Of a stretch of DNA of 64,000 bases, positions 44,251 to 55,943 are shown one piece after another (positions within the stretch are counted from its first letter, which is position 1; every line of letters starts with the position of its first letter). The notes below the pieces were generated by a model. That model saw only the letters and a program-made list of their open reading frames with translations, was not told where the DNA came from and searched no databases. The translations under genes and the position numbers were made by a program. Source of the stretch: Parietichytrium sp. I65-24A (taxonomy: Eukaryota > Sar > Bigyra > Thraustochytrida > Thraustochytriidae). Where the stretch lies: NCBI GenBank assembly GCA_012862575.1, contig BLSF01000047.1, positions 63,853 to 127,852 on the forward strand, written 5' to 3'.

Positions 44251-44712
44251 TTACATTGGCATCAAGGTGTAGGTCTGGGTTTCAACCTGGGTAACTCCAG
44301 GAATAGTCTGGATCTTGGCAAGGAACGGCTGCTCTGGGGTGAATCCAGCAGTCTCCCATTCACCAAACTTGCCAACCTCGAGCGCGGTGATGATCTTAAA
44401 GTCATGGCAGCCGCCGCACACCACCCTCTGGACGGACTTGACTCCGTCAAGCGCCTTGAGCTGCTCCACCACCTCATTGATGCTCTCCTGAAGCTTTTGC
44501 AGCGAGTCCTTCTCATTATCCTCCGACCACTTGCACCGCCACTCGCGGGCGATCGTGTCGAATCTGGCCAAGTCCGTACCGTTCACGCAAGTCAGCTCAG
44601 CTTCTCAATCCTCAAACACCCCACGTCCACGTCCCTATCCACGTCACCACCGCAACTATCATCGACACCGCGCGCATGCAACTTACTCCACTCCCTTGGT
44701 GATTTCTGGCAT
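44251..44712 (-). CDS. Conserved small protein of unknown function, two exons
   Basis: Exon 1 is 44687-44712 and exon 2 is 44251-44563. The 123-base intron between them starts GTAAGT and ends CCAG. The spliced product is 112 residues, joining MPEITKGVE to FDTIAREWRCKWSED with one codon split. The downstream exon alone has no ATG start, only a GTG, which is why splicing is needed. The protein is soluble and looks like a small alpha/beta fold: a helix (KLQESINEVVEQLKAL), a strand with VVCGGCHDFK, and a strand pair ending VETQTYTLMPM. I recall similar short proteins in marine algae and other protists, without assigned function. The CGGC pair could bind metal or form a disulphide, but that is guesswork. 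Gene structure is well supported. Confidence 0.75.
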
Positions 44713-45784
44713 CTTGCTGGCTTGTTGTTGCGAGGCTCTTCTTTCTTGCTGATCGTCTCCGTCTGTATAGTTTGTATCTCTGTCTCGTTGAGGATCTGCC
44801 CACTCGCGCGTCTTTTCGAGGAAGGACAAAGTATCTTTACTCTGCATCGCGGGAGGACTATTGTATGTGATATGTAGGCTCTAGGCATTTTCGGATTTGG
44901 GTTGTGACTTTTTGAGATGGTCATGTACACTCACATGTCAGTACTGGTTGATACTGGCGGCTGTGGGCGTGATACTCAGTACCCGTACCAGTACAATAGA
45001 ATTGGTACCCTCATAACTTGTTGTTCTGGACTTTTCACCATGTGCTTTTTAATGAGAGACACTTTTTGGTCTTTTTGGCTCGTCTGTCTGTCTTCAAGTA
45101 GCGAGTAGTAGCTCTACTATTATCATCTAATAGTAGTTAGCGCTAGCCACTCGTCGGCCACCATGAGGCCTCGTAGCTTTTGTCGTACACTGTGAGAAAA
45201 GTGAGAATGAGAATGAGAATGAGGCGATGAGAATGAGAATGAGAATGCGCAGAGAAGAAAACTTCGCAAAGAAAAAAGCAGATTGTCAAGTATCGTTCGA
45301 GGGAAGAATCACGACACTCGGAGGCTCATTGCATCTTGATGTGGTCTACAACAGCTTCAGATGGATGGTACTCAGTACCGTTCCAGCACGTAAAAGATAC
45401 GAGCCAAAACTTGAAGAAGCTAACACTAACCGTCTCAATTTACTCAGCTGGTGATACAAGAATTCGGGACGCCTGTCACATTGGTCTCACCACTGCCTCG
45501 TTTCGTCTCACCTGTGTCCGCGACTCTTGGAGACTGGTGTACTCAATCACTCAAGACTGACTAACAATCCAAGTTCATCTGACTGCGATGTGAGTCTGTG
45601 ACTCGCACAGGCCACACAGTGGTATGTACTGGGGGTACTGCGTTTGTGGCTCCCAGCTTGCCTGAAACTCTCATTGGCGTCACAGTTGTGTGATCAAAAC
45701 TACAGAACGTTGGCCAGGGTAAAATTACATTACTATTACTTTTCCGAAGACTAACCTGTCAATCTAAATAATCTAACCTGTCAA
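44713..45784. other. Intergenic region with GAGAAT repeat and GTACTGAGTA-type motifs
   Basis: A (GAGAAT)n tract covers 45201-45247. The motif TACTCAGTA (reverse of TACTGAGTA) occurs at 44973-44981 and 45369-45377. No gene seen. Confidence 0.55.
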
Positions 45785-46540
45785 TCAAACATCAGCTTGA
45801 GGGGCAAGAATCTGGTCCATGATTGACTTCGAGGAGGAGCTAGTTGTCGCATTGGCTTGTTCTTGCTCGTCGCCGCATTCGGCATTGCGCTTCTGCACAG
45901 CGGCGAGCCGGTGAGAGGATCGCTGATGCAGTTTTTCCTGAAAGTTGGCTGACCAAATCAAATCGCTGTCCGACACCTCAGCTTCTCCATTGGCATCCGC
46001 TGAAGAGCTGACGGCAGTTGAGTCGGGTTCGTAGAACTCTTGCAACATTTTTTCCATCAGGTTTTTGGACACCAGCTCCGAAGTTTCCTGGAGGATCTTT
46101 TCTCGAACTTGCGGCCACAGCAAGTCAAGTGTGGATCGCCCCAACGTCTGGGTGACCTTTTGCTGGTTGTCCTTGCAGCGCTTCCAGATGAAGTGAACAA
46201 CTTTGTACCGTGTAATGTCCTCGATCCGGTCCATGCCATTCTGCTCCTCAGGCTGCGGGTTCTGCACAGCCCATTCCAGCGGGTCCGGCAGCTCGTGGCT
46301 ATTAAACACACGCAGAATAGCACCACACATACGCTTCAATACGAGCGGGTCCAGGTCCTCCAGGTCCTCGCGCACCTCGATTCCATTTGCCCCAATCACA
46401 TGCACCTTATTGTTCATCTTCAGCACCGATTGCCTCCCAAGCCGAATCGCCAGGAGATTCTTCACGGCGGCCTCAATTTTCGGCGTTTCAGCCATCAAAC
46501 CCTCCGCTCTCCGCAGGAGCTCATCGTCTGCGTCCCCCAT
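45785..46540 (-). CDS. Unrecognised 251-residue helical protein
   Basis: The frame starts at the ATG at 46540 (MGDADDELLRRAEGLM); an in-frame GTG lies four codons upstream. I do not recognise a family. It is soluble and mostly helical, without signal peptide or membrane segment. Residues 1-50 hold an amphipathic helix ending in LLAIRLGRQSVL. Residues 75-130 hold LKRMCGAILRVFNSHELPDPLEW and a YKVVHFIWKRCKDNQQKV stretch with Trp and Cys. The C-terminal 85 residues are acidic and then Ser/Thr-rich and probably disordered. Codon use and composition resemble its neighbours, and the frame is far longer than chance frames nearby, so I take it as a real gene. The 828-base region upstream is shared with the divergent COA7 gene. 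Confidence 0.6.
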   Translation of the reverse strand: MGDADDELLRRAEGLMAETPKIEAAVKNLLAIRLGRQSVLKMNNKVHVIGANGIEVREDLEDLDPLVLKRMCGAILRVFNSHELPDPLEWAVQNPQPEEQNGMDRIEDITRYKVVHFIWKRCKDNQQKVTQTLGRSTLDLLWPQVREKILQETSELVSKNLMEKMLQEFYEPDSTAVSSSADANGEAEVSDSDLIWSANFQEKLHQRSSHRLAAVQKRNAECGDEQEQANATTSSSSKSIMDQILAPQADV

Positions 46541-47368
46541 CCTCAACTTCACAGTGGACCTTGTACAGTATGATCGAACACCGTCAATTGGTACTCGCGC
46601 ACCTCTCTCGCACTTCTCTTTTTTTCTCTTTCGGACGAACTTGATTGATTGAGGAGCGTCGAGGATAGGCAGGATTAGAGTATTATACTAATTGGCACTA
46701 GTACCGACGCGGTAAACGATTTGTTTGTCCTTCCCGAACTTTCAAGAACAAACGATTGACAAGATGAACTTGGAATACTTTTGACAAGGTTCGTTTTTGA
46801 TTCATTGTTGATCGATGTTGATCGATGTTGATTGACGTTGATTGATGGATTGTTCGCAGCAGTTCATTTGAGCAGTGAAGTAAATTAGCTGTTCGAATTT
46901 GTTCTGACATTTGAAATAATTGAAGAAATGCGAAGGTCAAAAAGCGTTTCTTCTTTGTTCATTCAGAATTCAGAATTCACAGTCAGAACGAAATCCAGAA
47001 CAGAATTCACAGTTCACAGTCATAACATGTCAGAACAGATAGATAGATGGATCATGGAGAACAAGATCAATTATTTGATCTACTCTTTCGAAACTAAAAT
47101 CCAAACCGAATGAGTGTTCATGTCAACGTCAAAACTAATTAGATCACCCATTCACTCCCTCACAGCCATACACCAAAGGATATACAGGTAAACACTCGGC
47201 CTCGGAAAGTCCTTGGAGAGGACGTCTTCAAAGTGTCCTCGCGCTAGCTTACGCCGACTGGGACTCCGTTAGGCAGCGAGTACTGGGGCCAAGGGCGCGG
47301 GAAACTGGAAACTGGAAACTGAAAATTGGAAACGGGAAACGGAAGAGCGTGGAGTGTAGTATTGGAGG
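46541..47368. other. Divergent promoter region with several short tandem repeats
   Basis: Contains GATCGATGTT repeats (about 46810-46850), AATTCA-type repeats (46965-47015) and a GGAAACT repeat (47309-47342) directly before COA7. No gene. Confidence 0.55.
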
Positions 47369-48091
47369 ATGGAGGGCATCAAGAACAAGCTGTTCGGCGG
47401 GGACAAGGAGCGTGAGAAGAACGACCTGCTGCGGGACAAGTACTTTGACCAGAAGCGCATCGAGTTCGAGACCAGCTGCGAGGCGGGAGACGCAGGCGCA
47501 TGTTACAGCCTCGGAGAGTGGTGGCTCATGTTCGGCAAAGACGACGCAAAGGCAAAGCAGCTGTTCGAAAAGTCGTGCTTGAAGATGAACCACGGAAACG
47601 CGTGCTTTCTGCTGGCGCAGATGTACCAGGGCGGCAAATTGGGCGACTCCGACGATGAGCGCAAACTCAAGACATTTGAGCTGTACGACAAGGCATGTAA
47701 AGCCAATAATTTCGAAGCGTGCGGCCTCGTCGGCGTCTGCAAACTTCAGGGCTTTGGGTGCGAGAAGGACGTGGCCGCTGCCGCGGAGAACTTCCAGCAG
47801 AGTTGCGCGGAGAATGACTCCAACTCATGCTTCCGACTGGGCCGGATGTATCTAGACGGCAAAGCAAAGTATGGCATCCCGAAAGACGCCGCCAAAGCCC
47901 GGCCGAGCATGATCAAGGCGTGCGATCTGGGACATGCCAATGCGTGCCAGGTCCTAGCCGTAATGTACGGAAATGGCGACGGTGTAGAGGCAGACCCAGC
48001 GAAACAGGAATACTACAGAAAGCGCACTGAGGCACTTGTGAAGCAAGGTGGAGCTCGGATGGGTGCCACAGTCCTGACGCCATCGTCTTGA
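47369..48091 (+). CDS. COA7: Cytochrome c oxidase assembly factor 7-like Sel1-repeat protein
   Basis: A 240-residue protein of four to five Sel1-like repeats. Each carries paired cysteines (ACYSLGEWW, NACFLLAQMY, EACGLVGVCKLQG, NSCFRLGRMYLDG, NACQVLAVMYGNG). The cysteine-rich repeat pattern, the length (human COA7 is 231) and the C-terminal KACDLGHANAC block match COA7. That is a soluble intermembrane-space protein of mitochondria needed for complex IV assembly, with haem-binding or disulphide-reducing activity reported for the human protein. No N-terminal presequence is seen, as expected for disulphide-relay import. The start is the ATG at 47369. Bacterial-type Hcp beta-lactamase-like proteins share the fold and are the main alternative. 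Confidence 0.8.
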   Translation: MEGIKNKLFGGDKEREKNDLLRDKYFDQKRIEFETSCEAGDAGACYSLGEWWLMFGKDDAKAKQLFEKSCLKMNHGNACFLLAQMYQGGKLGDSDDERKLKTFELYDKACKANNFEACGLVGVCKLQGFGCEKDVAAAAENFQQSCAENDSNSCFRLGRMYLDGKAKYGIPKDAAKARPSMIKACDLGHANACQVLAVMYGNGDGVEADPAKQEYYRKRTEALVKQGGARMGATVLTPSS

Positions 48092-48308
48092 GCTGCATGT
48101 AGCGCAGTTTTTACCTTCATGTTAATTAATTTTTGCGTACTAGTACATATTGAAACTCGGCTCACCTTTAGCGGAGGGCCGCAACACTAGAACAACGCCC
48201 GGAACAGGTTCACTCAAGCTCTAACCCATAGATCTCAACTTGATGTGCAAAAAAAAAAAAAGTAACTTAGTATTACTTTTATTCTCCGAGACAAAGACCA
48301 CACTCACA

Positions 48309-49034
48309 NNNNNNNNNNNNNNNNNNNNNNNNNNNNNNNNNNNNNNNNNNNNNNNNNNNNNNNNNNNNNNNNNNNNNNNNNNNNNNNNNNNNNNNNNNNN
48401 NNNNNNNNNNNNNNNNNNNNNNNNNNNNNNNNNNNNNNNNNNNNNNNNNNNNNNNNNNNNNNNNNNNNNNNNNNNNNNNNNNNNNNNNNNNNNNNNNNNN
48501 NNNNNNNNNNNNNNNNNNNNNNNNNNNNNNNNNNNNNNNNNNNNNNNNNNNNNNNNNNNNNNNNNNNNNNNNNNNNNNNNNNNNNNNNNNNNNNNNNNNN
48601 NNNNNNNNNNNNNNNNNNNNNNNNNNNNNNNNNNNNNNNNNNNNNNNNNNNNNNNNNNNNNNNNNNNNNNNNNNNNNNNNNNNNNNNNNNNNNNNNNNNN
48701 NNNNNNNNNNNNNNNNNNNNNNNNNNNNNNNNNNNNNNNNNNNNNNNNNNNNNNNNNNNNNNNNNNNNNNNNNNNNNNNNNNNNNNNNNNNNNNNNNNNN
48801 NNNNNNNNNNNNNNNNNNNNNNNNNNNNNNNNNNNNNNNNNNNNNNNNNNNNNNNNNNNNNNNNNNNNNNNNNNNNNNNNNNNNNNNNNNNNNNNNNNNN
48901 NNNNNNNNNNNNNNNNNNNNNNNNNNNNNNNNNNNNNNNNNNNNNNNNNNNNNNNNNNNNNNNNNNNNNNNNNNNNNNNNNNNNNNNNNNNNNNNNNNNN
49001 NNNNNNNNNNNNNNNNNNNNNNNNNNNNNNNNNN
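48309..49034. other. Assembly gap (726 N) flanked by near-identical sequence
   Basis: The 60 bases left of the gap (A-run, GTAACTTAGTATTAC, CTCCGAGACAAAGACC, ACACTCACA) recur right of it at about 49041-49095 with a few one- or two-base indels. The two flanks are either overlapping contig ends or copies of a local repeat, so the gap length may be meaningless. Confidence 0.9.
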
Positions 49035-50087
49035 TGTGACAAAAAAAAAAGTAACTTGTATTACTTTTTATCTCCGAGCAAAGCCACACTCACAGTCACC
49101 GTGCATCACCGTGCATTTTCATGCTGCCTGAGCCACGGGACAAAGTGATCCATGGGGCAAGTTTGTCTCAGGCTGAGACTCACATCAACTCACATGCATG
49201 TATCTCATGATGTATCCGGCCGTACCGGGACAGTAACGCACACCATGCTCGGCCCCAATCGCACCCTCGCAAGAATCTCCCCGACATGGTACCCCGTCCA
49301 GGTAGCATGCGTTTATGATCACAAAGGATGCAAAGAAAGATGGTGCCAGTCTCACAGTCTCGCAGTCTCACAGTCTCACACGCTCCCCGAGTACCCGGAG
49401 TACACCATAGGACCGCATTCATTCATCCTCTCGATCGATATCATGGACTCAAGCTGCCTCACTGCCGGTTCTATTGAAGAATTGTCATCGCCATTCTCAC
49501 CAATGTCACACTTCCGCACATGCTATCGAGCAAATATGATGAAATAAGAAAAATAAAGAAAAACTCGGCAAACGCGAACGAACTTTCACTCTCGCTCCTT
49601 TCGCTCGAGGAAAGAAATGGAATTTGGAAAAAATGTGTTCTATTACTTTCGTTTTTCAGACTATAGTCCTGAGATACACGCGACTAGTAGCTGTAATTCT
49701 CGGCACATTGCATTCTTGGGCTCCTATGCAAAACTTTAGGACCTTCAAGGTCCTATGCCATGGTCTATTTACCTGGTAGCATCCTGTGGTTAGGAAAAGA
49801 TCTATCAAACACGCGATTCAGAGTTTCGACTAGTAAACACTCTCTACGGTGTTTTATCGGGCTAATATGAAGGTCCTATTAAGACCTATCATTCAACTAT
49901 ACAGCCTCTAATAGCCTCCCATTCGACACACGGCCCAGCTAGCTACCCTCTTCTACCCCAAACTATACAACCATCCTTACCACAGCCCTACCCGCCAGTC
50001 TAGCCGGCTTACCTTCACCACCAGCCAGTCACCACGCAAGGCGCGCCTCCACAACCTCCTACCCCTACGCACCACAAACCATTAGCC

Positions 50088-50116
50088 CTCGGGAGGCGCA
50101 CCTTAAACCTCCCGAG
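50088..50116. other. Perfect 9-bp stem hairpin in non-coding DNA
   Basis: CTCGGGAGG (50088-50096) and CCTCCCGAG (50108-50116) can pair across an 11-base loop. A second, shorter inverted repeat (AGGACCTT/AAGGTCCT) lies near 49740-49757. Neither is followed by a T-run that would suggest a known terminator type. Confidence 0.6.
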
Positions 50117-50720
50117 TGAGTGCAACCAGAGTGCAAGGTATAGCTGGATCGGTAGAGACCCACGCTACCCCGAGGAATAGAACCAATTAGTCTAAACTGG
50201 TAAGAACCATCCTATCGCGCAGCGAGCGCAAGGAGACAAAAAGACAATGAGACAATGAGACAAAGTGACAGAGAGAGATAGATAGATAAGAGAGACAAAG
50301 AGAATAGACAGAGAGAGAGACACACAGAGAGAGAGAGAGAGAGAGAGAAGCAGAGGTACTGACGGACAATAGATCGATCGAACAGACTCTGTTTCATCTG
50401 TCTCTGTCAAGTTGGTCAACTTGGAAAGGTCGAAAGGTCGAAAGGAGCGAAAAGGATCAGCGAGCGATAAGCGATAAGTGGTAAGTCGGTGCGAGAGACG
50501 CGTGGTTTGCACGAAAGTGTATGTGTGTATGTGCGTATGTGTATGGAGAGATGGAGAGATGCATGGATGGATAGATAGATATCGGCGGGCGCCAGCAGAG
50601 TGGGTTCGATGTGGTGTGATGGAGCATTGAGCTGACTTTTGTTTGTATGGTGGGAACTGGGGTTTGTTTGTTTGCTTCGCGGCCGATCAGGGAGAAGAAG
50701 GCAGTTAAAAGAAAGGAAAG

Positions 50721-52513
<1,793 letters not shown>

Positions 52514-53372
52514 AGACCATATAGTACACGGCAACTGCATACACTAAATAACGTTTGTTCCCACATCTATCCACTCAACGAAATGACTTTCCGTTTGTGA
52601 CCACAATGTAGAAACCAAAGACCTTCCTCTGTCTCTCTGTCTGTCTGTCCATCACGATCATCACATCATCATCCCCCATCATATCAGATCACATATCACT
52701 GGCAAATCATCATCGCCACTACATCTACTAAGCCGCTGTACGTCCCGCGGTAATCCCTCTCCACTTGCATACATATCCATCAGCCACGTCGGCTCCGGAA
52801 CGCAAAAGGTCTCTGATCCGCGCTGCATACAAAGCATTCAAAGCATACATTCAAGAAGTACGCGCACAAACCGCGAGGACACTCTCCTAACACACAAACA
52901 CACACAAACACACATACGCGCCTTCATACTGACGCGTTCGCTTGCATCTCCTCTCACAAGGCACGTGGAGAACGTGGAAAACGAGGAAAACGTGTAACCT
53001 TGACGGGTCCCTTTCGAGCAGCACGTACCCGGCACTCGCGCAGCTGCGCACCGGCACATAGGCAAATACGTACTGGTAGCGTACGACGGCTTCCGCGTTG
53101 GCTGCAAACGAACCCCGCTGAGACCTAGAAACTTAGAAACGGAGACACGGAGACACGGAGACGGACGCCAGCAGAGACAGTTTTGACACATCCCACCTTC
53201 CGATAGGGTTTGTTTACGCTGTCACTTCGTGGCTTCACTTTTGGTTTTGACAGTCGGCGACCGAGCTATCCACTTGCGAGGCCAATCAGTATCCGGCATC
53301 CAGCATCCAGCATAGAGCTTAGAGCATCGAGCATAGAGGATCAAGGATCGAGGATCGCGGGCAGCGGAGGAC
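52514..53372. other. Intergenic region with short repeats before COG7
   Basis: CACAAACACA units (about 52888-52915), GGAGACAC units (53141-53163) and a GATCGAGGATCGAGCAT-type imperfect repeat (53298-53356) immediately before the COG7 start. No gene. Confidence 0.55.
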
Positions 53373-55943
53373 ATGGCGAGCGAGGATGTGGCGGCTTTGG
53401 ACGACGGGTCGGTGGACATTCGCTCGTGGGTGAACAAATGCCTGAGCTCGCACGCCGGGCGCGAAGATGCCGCGATTGGGGCGCTGTTGCTGCGGCTGCA
53501 GCAGGACTCGCACGCGCTGTCTGCTCGCATGGAAGATGGCATGGCCAAGGTGCTCGCCGCGGTGCCGCGAGTGACCAGGGAGCTTGACCGCGTGGCGCGC
53601 GACTCGGACGCGCTCGATAGAAGCATTGCGGACCTGCTGCAAAACGCCAGCGCAATCGACGACCCAGGACACTCGTCTGTGCCCAAACGATCAGACAGCA
53701 TGAAGAGCGCCAGAGACGTCGCGGACGCTCCTGCGGACACCACGGATAGCAGGGATGGGAGAGAGGGCCCAGAGCTGAGCGCGGTGGAGACATTGGAGCA
53801 CCTGCACGTGATCAAAACCAATTTGGAGAGCACGCTGGCCGTGCTGGAGCGCACGGCGGCGTGGGACATTCTGGTGCAGGAGGTGGAGGCAAGTTTCGCG
53901 GCTCGCGACCTGGTGGGCGTGGCGCAGCGCATCGGCGGGCTCAGGACCAGCTGCGAGATGCTCAAGGGAATGCCTGATGCGGCCCGCCGCAACGAGCTGC
54001 TGCACAGAATGGAGCAGCGGCTCGAGACGCTCATAGGGCCCGGGTTGCGCAAGGCCATCGCCGCCTGTTTGGAGAACGATCAAAACAACGCCGACGGCGC
54101 AGAAGACGTCGCCGAGGCCGAGCAGAGCCTCAAGTCGTACGTGAGCATCTTCGAGAGGCTCGGAAGGCTGGACCACCTGTGCAGAGACTTTGCCGAGGCG
54201 CGCAGCGGTTTCTTCCAGGATGACTGGGATGCGGTGTCCACGAGAGCCAAGGATGGGGGGCAGGCGCTGGCGGAGTGGGCGCCCAGATTCTACGAGGCGT
54301 ACGTAGCTGCGCTGGAGAGGGAAAAGGCGCGCTGCGAGAGGGTGTTTGGAAAACGGTCGCCGCTCGTCATGCGCCGGATTGCTTCTGAGAGCCTCGCTCT
54401 CCTCGCACCCGCCCTGCGCAAAGAGCTCTCGCTCTTGCACGTCACCCAGATTGTGGAGGTGTACGAAAGCACCTGCGCACTCGGAGAACAGATTCTGGCA
54501 GTGTCCGGCGCAAACCAGCCCATCAGTGGCAGTATCGACGGCCTTGAAAATGAGACGGAAGACGGCGATCAAACATCAGATGTGGATGATCTCTTAAAGG
54601 CGCTATTCATGGCATTCCAGCCCGTCTTCGAGCAGTACCGCGAGGTTGAGCTAAACGCGCTTACCAATGAGCTACACACCCAAGCCGGCAAGGTCAGCTC
54701 CACCACTGCGGCCACGCTCCTGACTGACAGTGCGCTTATCAACCTCGTAGAGAGCGCGATGGGCCGTTGCATTCGTCTCACTCATGGCGCTAAGATTCCC
54801 GAGCTCCTGGCCGCGGCGGACGCTTTCTGGCACGACTTCTTAACCAAGTGCATCCAGGTGTATCGCTCATCCTACAGCGAAGCCACCGCCACCATCGCAG
54901 ACAAAGCCTGGGAGGACAGCGTACTTTCATCCGTCAAGCACCTGCAGTCTGTCTCTTCGTTCAGCGATAGATGGAATGACTTTGTGCTGCGCCGCTTCGC
55001 GAACCTAGCATCCAGTGCCTGCAAGGACCTCAACGAAAAGGTGGGCCAAGACCAAACCACCAGTCCCTCGAACTGGATCGCAAACTTCCTTCACGATAAG
55101 GCTCCCGATCAGGCCATCTTTGTTAGATTGCAGGACCATCCCGAAAGCACACTTGAAGAAGAAGCCTTTGCGAGAACCCGCGCCAAGCTGGAAGAGCTAG
55201 TGCTCGTTGCTCAGGAGAACATGTTTGAGACCATGCTCGGCCCAATCAAAGCGGAATGGGCCTTGGTCCCGAACAAAAAGGTTTGGGCGGTCAACACCGA
55301 GAAGGACCTGGCGCTCTTGGGACCTTCGGACGAGTCCATATCGGAGTTTGGCAGCCCGCTCAAGTACATGACAAGGGTAACCGACCATCTTCTGACCCTC
55401 GTCCAGCTCCTGGAGCCATTCGCTGCCAAAAACGTCTCCGCATCGCTCCTGCCGCAGGCCAGCCGGCTCGGAGAAAGGTACCGATCCAGCGTCGAAGACC
55501 ACCTGGGCTTGGGCGCTGATTCTCGCTTGTCCACCTTTTTAGAAACCACCGAGCAACAAGATCTCTCCCCCGACGAAGACGAAATTATTGACGCCTTCTC
55601 ACCCCCATGGCTAGGTATCGTTGCGCTCGCCACCGTCGACATGCTTCTTTTGGAGACTTTCAAAATCAACTACCTGGGTTCCATGGGATCCAAGCAGCTG
55701 GCATCTGACTTTGGGTGTCTGGATAACGCTGTTTCGAGCATTGCTGCACCAGACCCGCTTTTGGTTCATCTGCAAATGACCCTGCAAATGTCTCTGACAG
55801 ATTTGGAGGCGTCTGTGAACAGTGCTGCTTCTGCTGAAGAGCAAAGCCAATTTGGCAATGTGCAGGCCTTGATTCTCTCCAAACGCACAGCTTCGAGCTC
55901 GCTATCAGAAACCTCTCAGTCTGCGTCGCCTGCCAGATCTTGA
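53373..55943 (+). CDS. COG7: Conserved oligomeric Golgi complex subunit 7-like
   Basis: An 856-residue protein matching COG7 in layout. COG is the tether for retrograde vesicles within the Golgi, and COG7 sits in lobe B. The N-terminus carries the COG7 signature: DIRSWVNKCL, then LLLRLQQDSHALS and VPRVTRELDRVARDS, followed by coiled coil. ETLEHLHVIKTNLESTLAVLERTAAWDIL near residues 135-165 parallels the heptad region of human COG7. The remainder is a long helical rod, as in CATCHR-family tethers, with no membrane segment. Length is close to human COG7 (770), with acidic insertions. The start ATG at 53373 follows a short repeat. Intronless. The assignment rests on the N-terminal third; the C-terminus is divergent. 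Confidence 0.75.
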   Translation: MASEDVAALDDGSVDIRSWVNKCLSSHAGREDAAIGALLLRLQQDSHALSARMEDGMAKVLAAVPRVTRELDRVARDSDALDRSIADLLQNASAIDDPGHSSVPKRSDSMKSARDVADAPADTTDSRDGREGPELSAVETLEHLHVIKTNLESTLAVLERTAAWDILVQEVEASFAARDLVGVAQRIGGLRTSCEMLKGMPDAARRNELLHRMEQRLETLIGPGLRKAIAACLENDQNNADGAEDVAEAEQSLKSYVSIFERLGRLDHLCRDFAEARSGFFQDDWDAVSTRAKDGGQALAEWAPRFYEAYVAALEREKARCERVFGKRSPLVMRRIASESLALLAPALRKELSLLHVTQIVEVYESTCALGEQILAVSGANQPISGSIDGLENETEDGDQTSDVDDLLKALFMAFQPVFEQYREVELNALTNELHTQAGKVSSTTAATLLTDSALINLVESAMGRCIRLTHGAKIPELLAAADAFWHDFLTKCIQVYRSSYSEATATIADKAWEDSVLSSVKHLQSVSSFSDRWNDFVLRRFANLASSACKDLNEKVGQDQTTSPSNWIANFLHDKAPDQAIFVRLQDHPESTLEEEAFARTRAKLEELVLVAQENMFETMLGPIKAEWALVPNKKVWAVNTEKDLALLGPSDESISEFGSPLKYMTRVTDHLLTLVQLLEPFAAKNVSASLLPQASRLGERYRSSVEDHLGLGADSRLSTFLETTEQQDLSPDEDEIIDAFSPPWLGIVALATVDMLLLETFKINYLGSMGSKQLASDFGCLDNAVSSIAAPDPLLVHLQMTLQMSLTDLEASVNSAASAEEQSQFGNVQALILSKRTASSSLSETSQSASPARS

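Larger units (their letters stand above)
48092..50720. other. Intergenic region with assembly gap and structured non-coding DNA
   Basis: Holds a 726-base N gap (48309-49034). After it, about 49640-50210 is free of long frames and has hairpins (see the hairpin entry). A (GA)n-rich tract at about 50265-50350 and GACAATGA repeats precede the IMPDH gene. Confidence 0.6.

Noticed and set aside
48221-49148. Frames spanning the run of N
   Set aside because: They consist almost wholly of undetermined residues and are meaningless.
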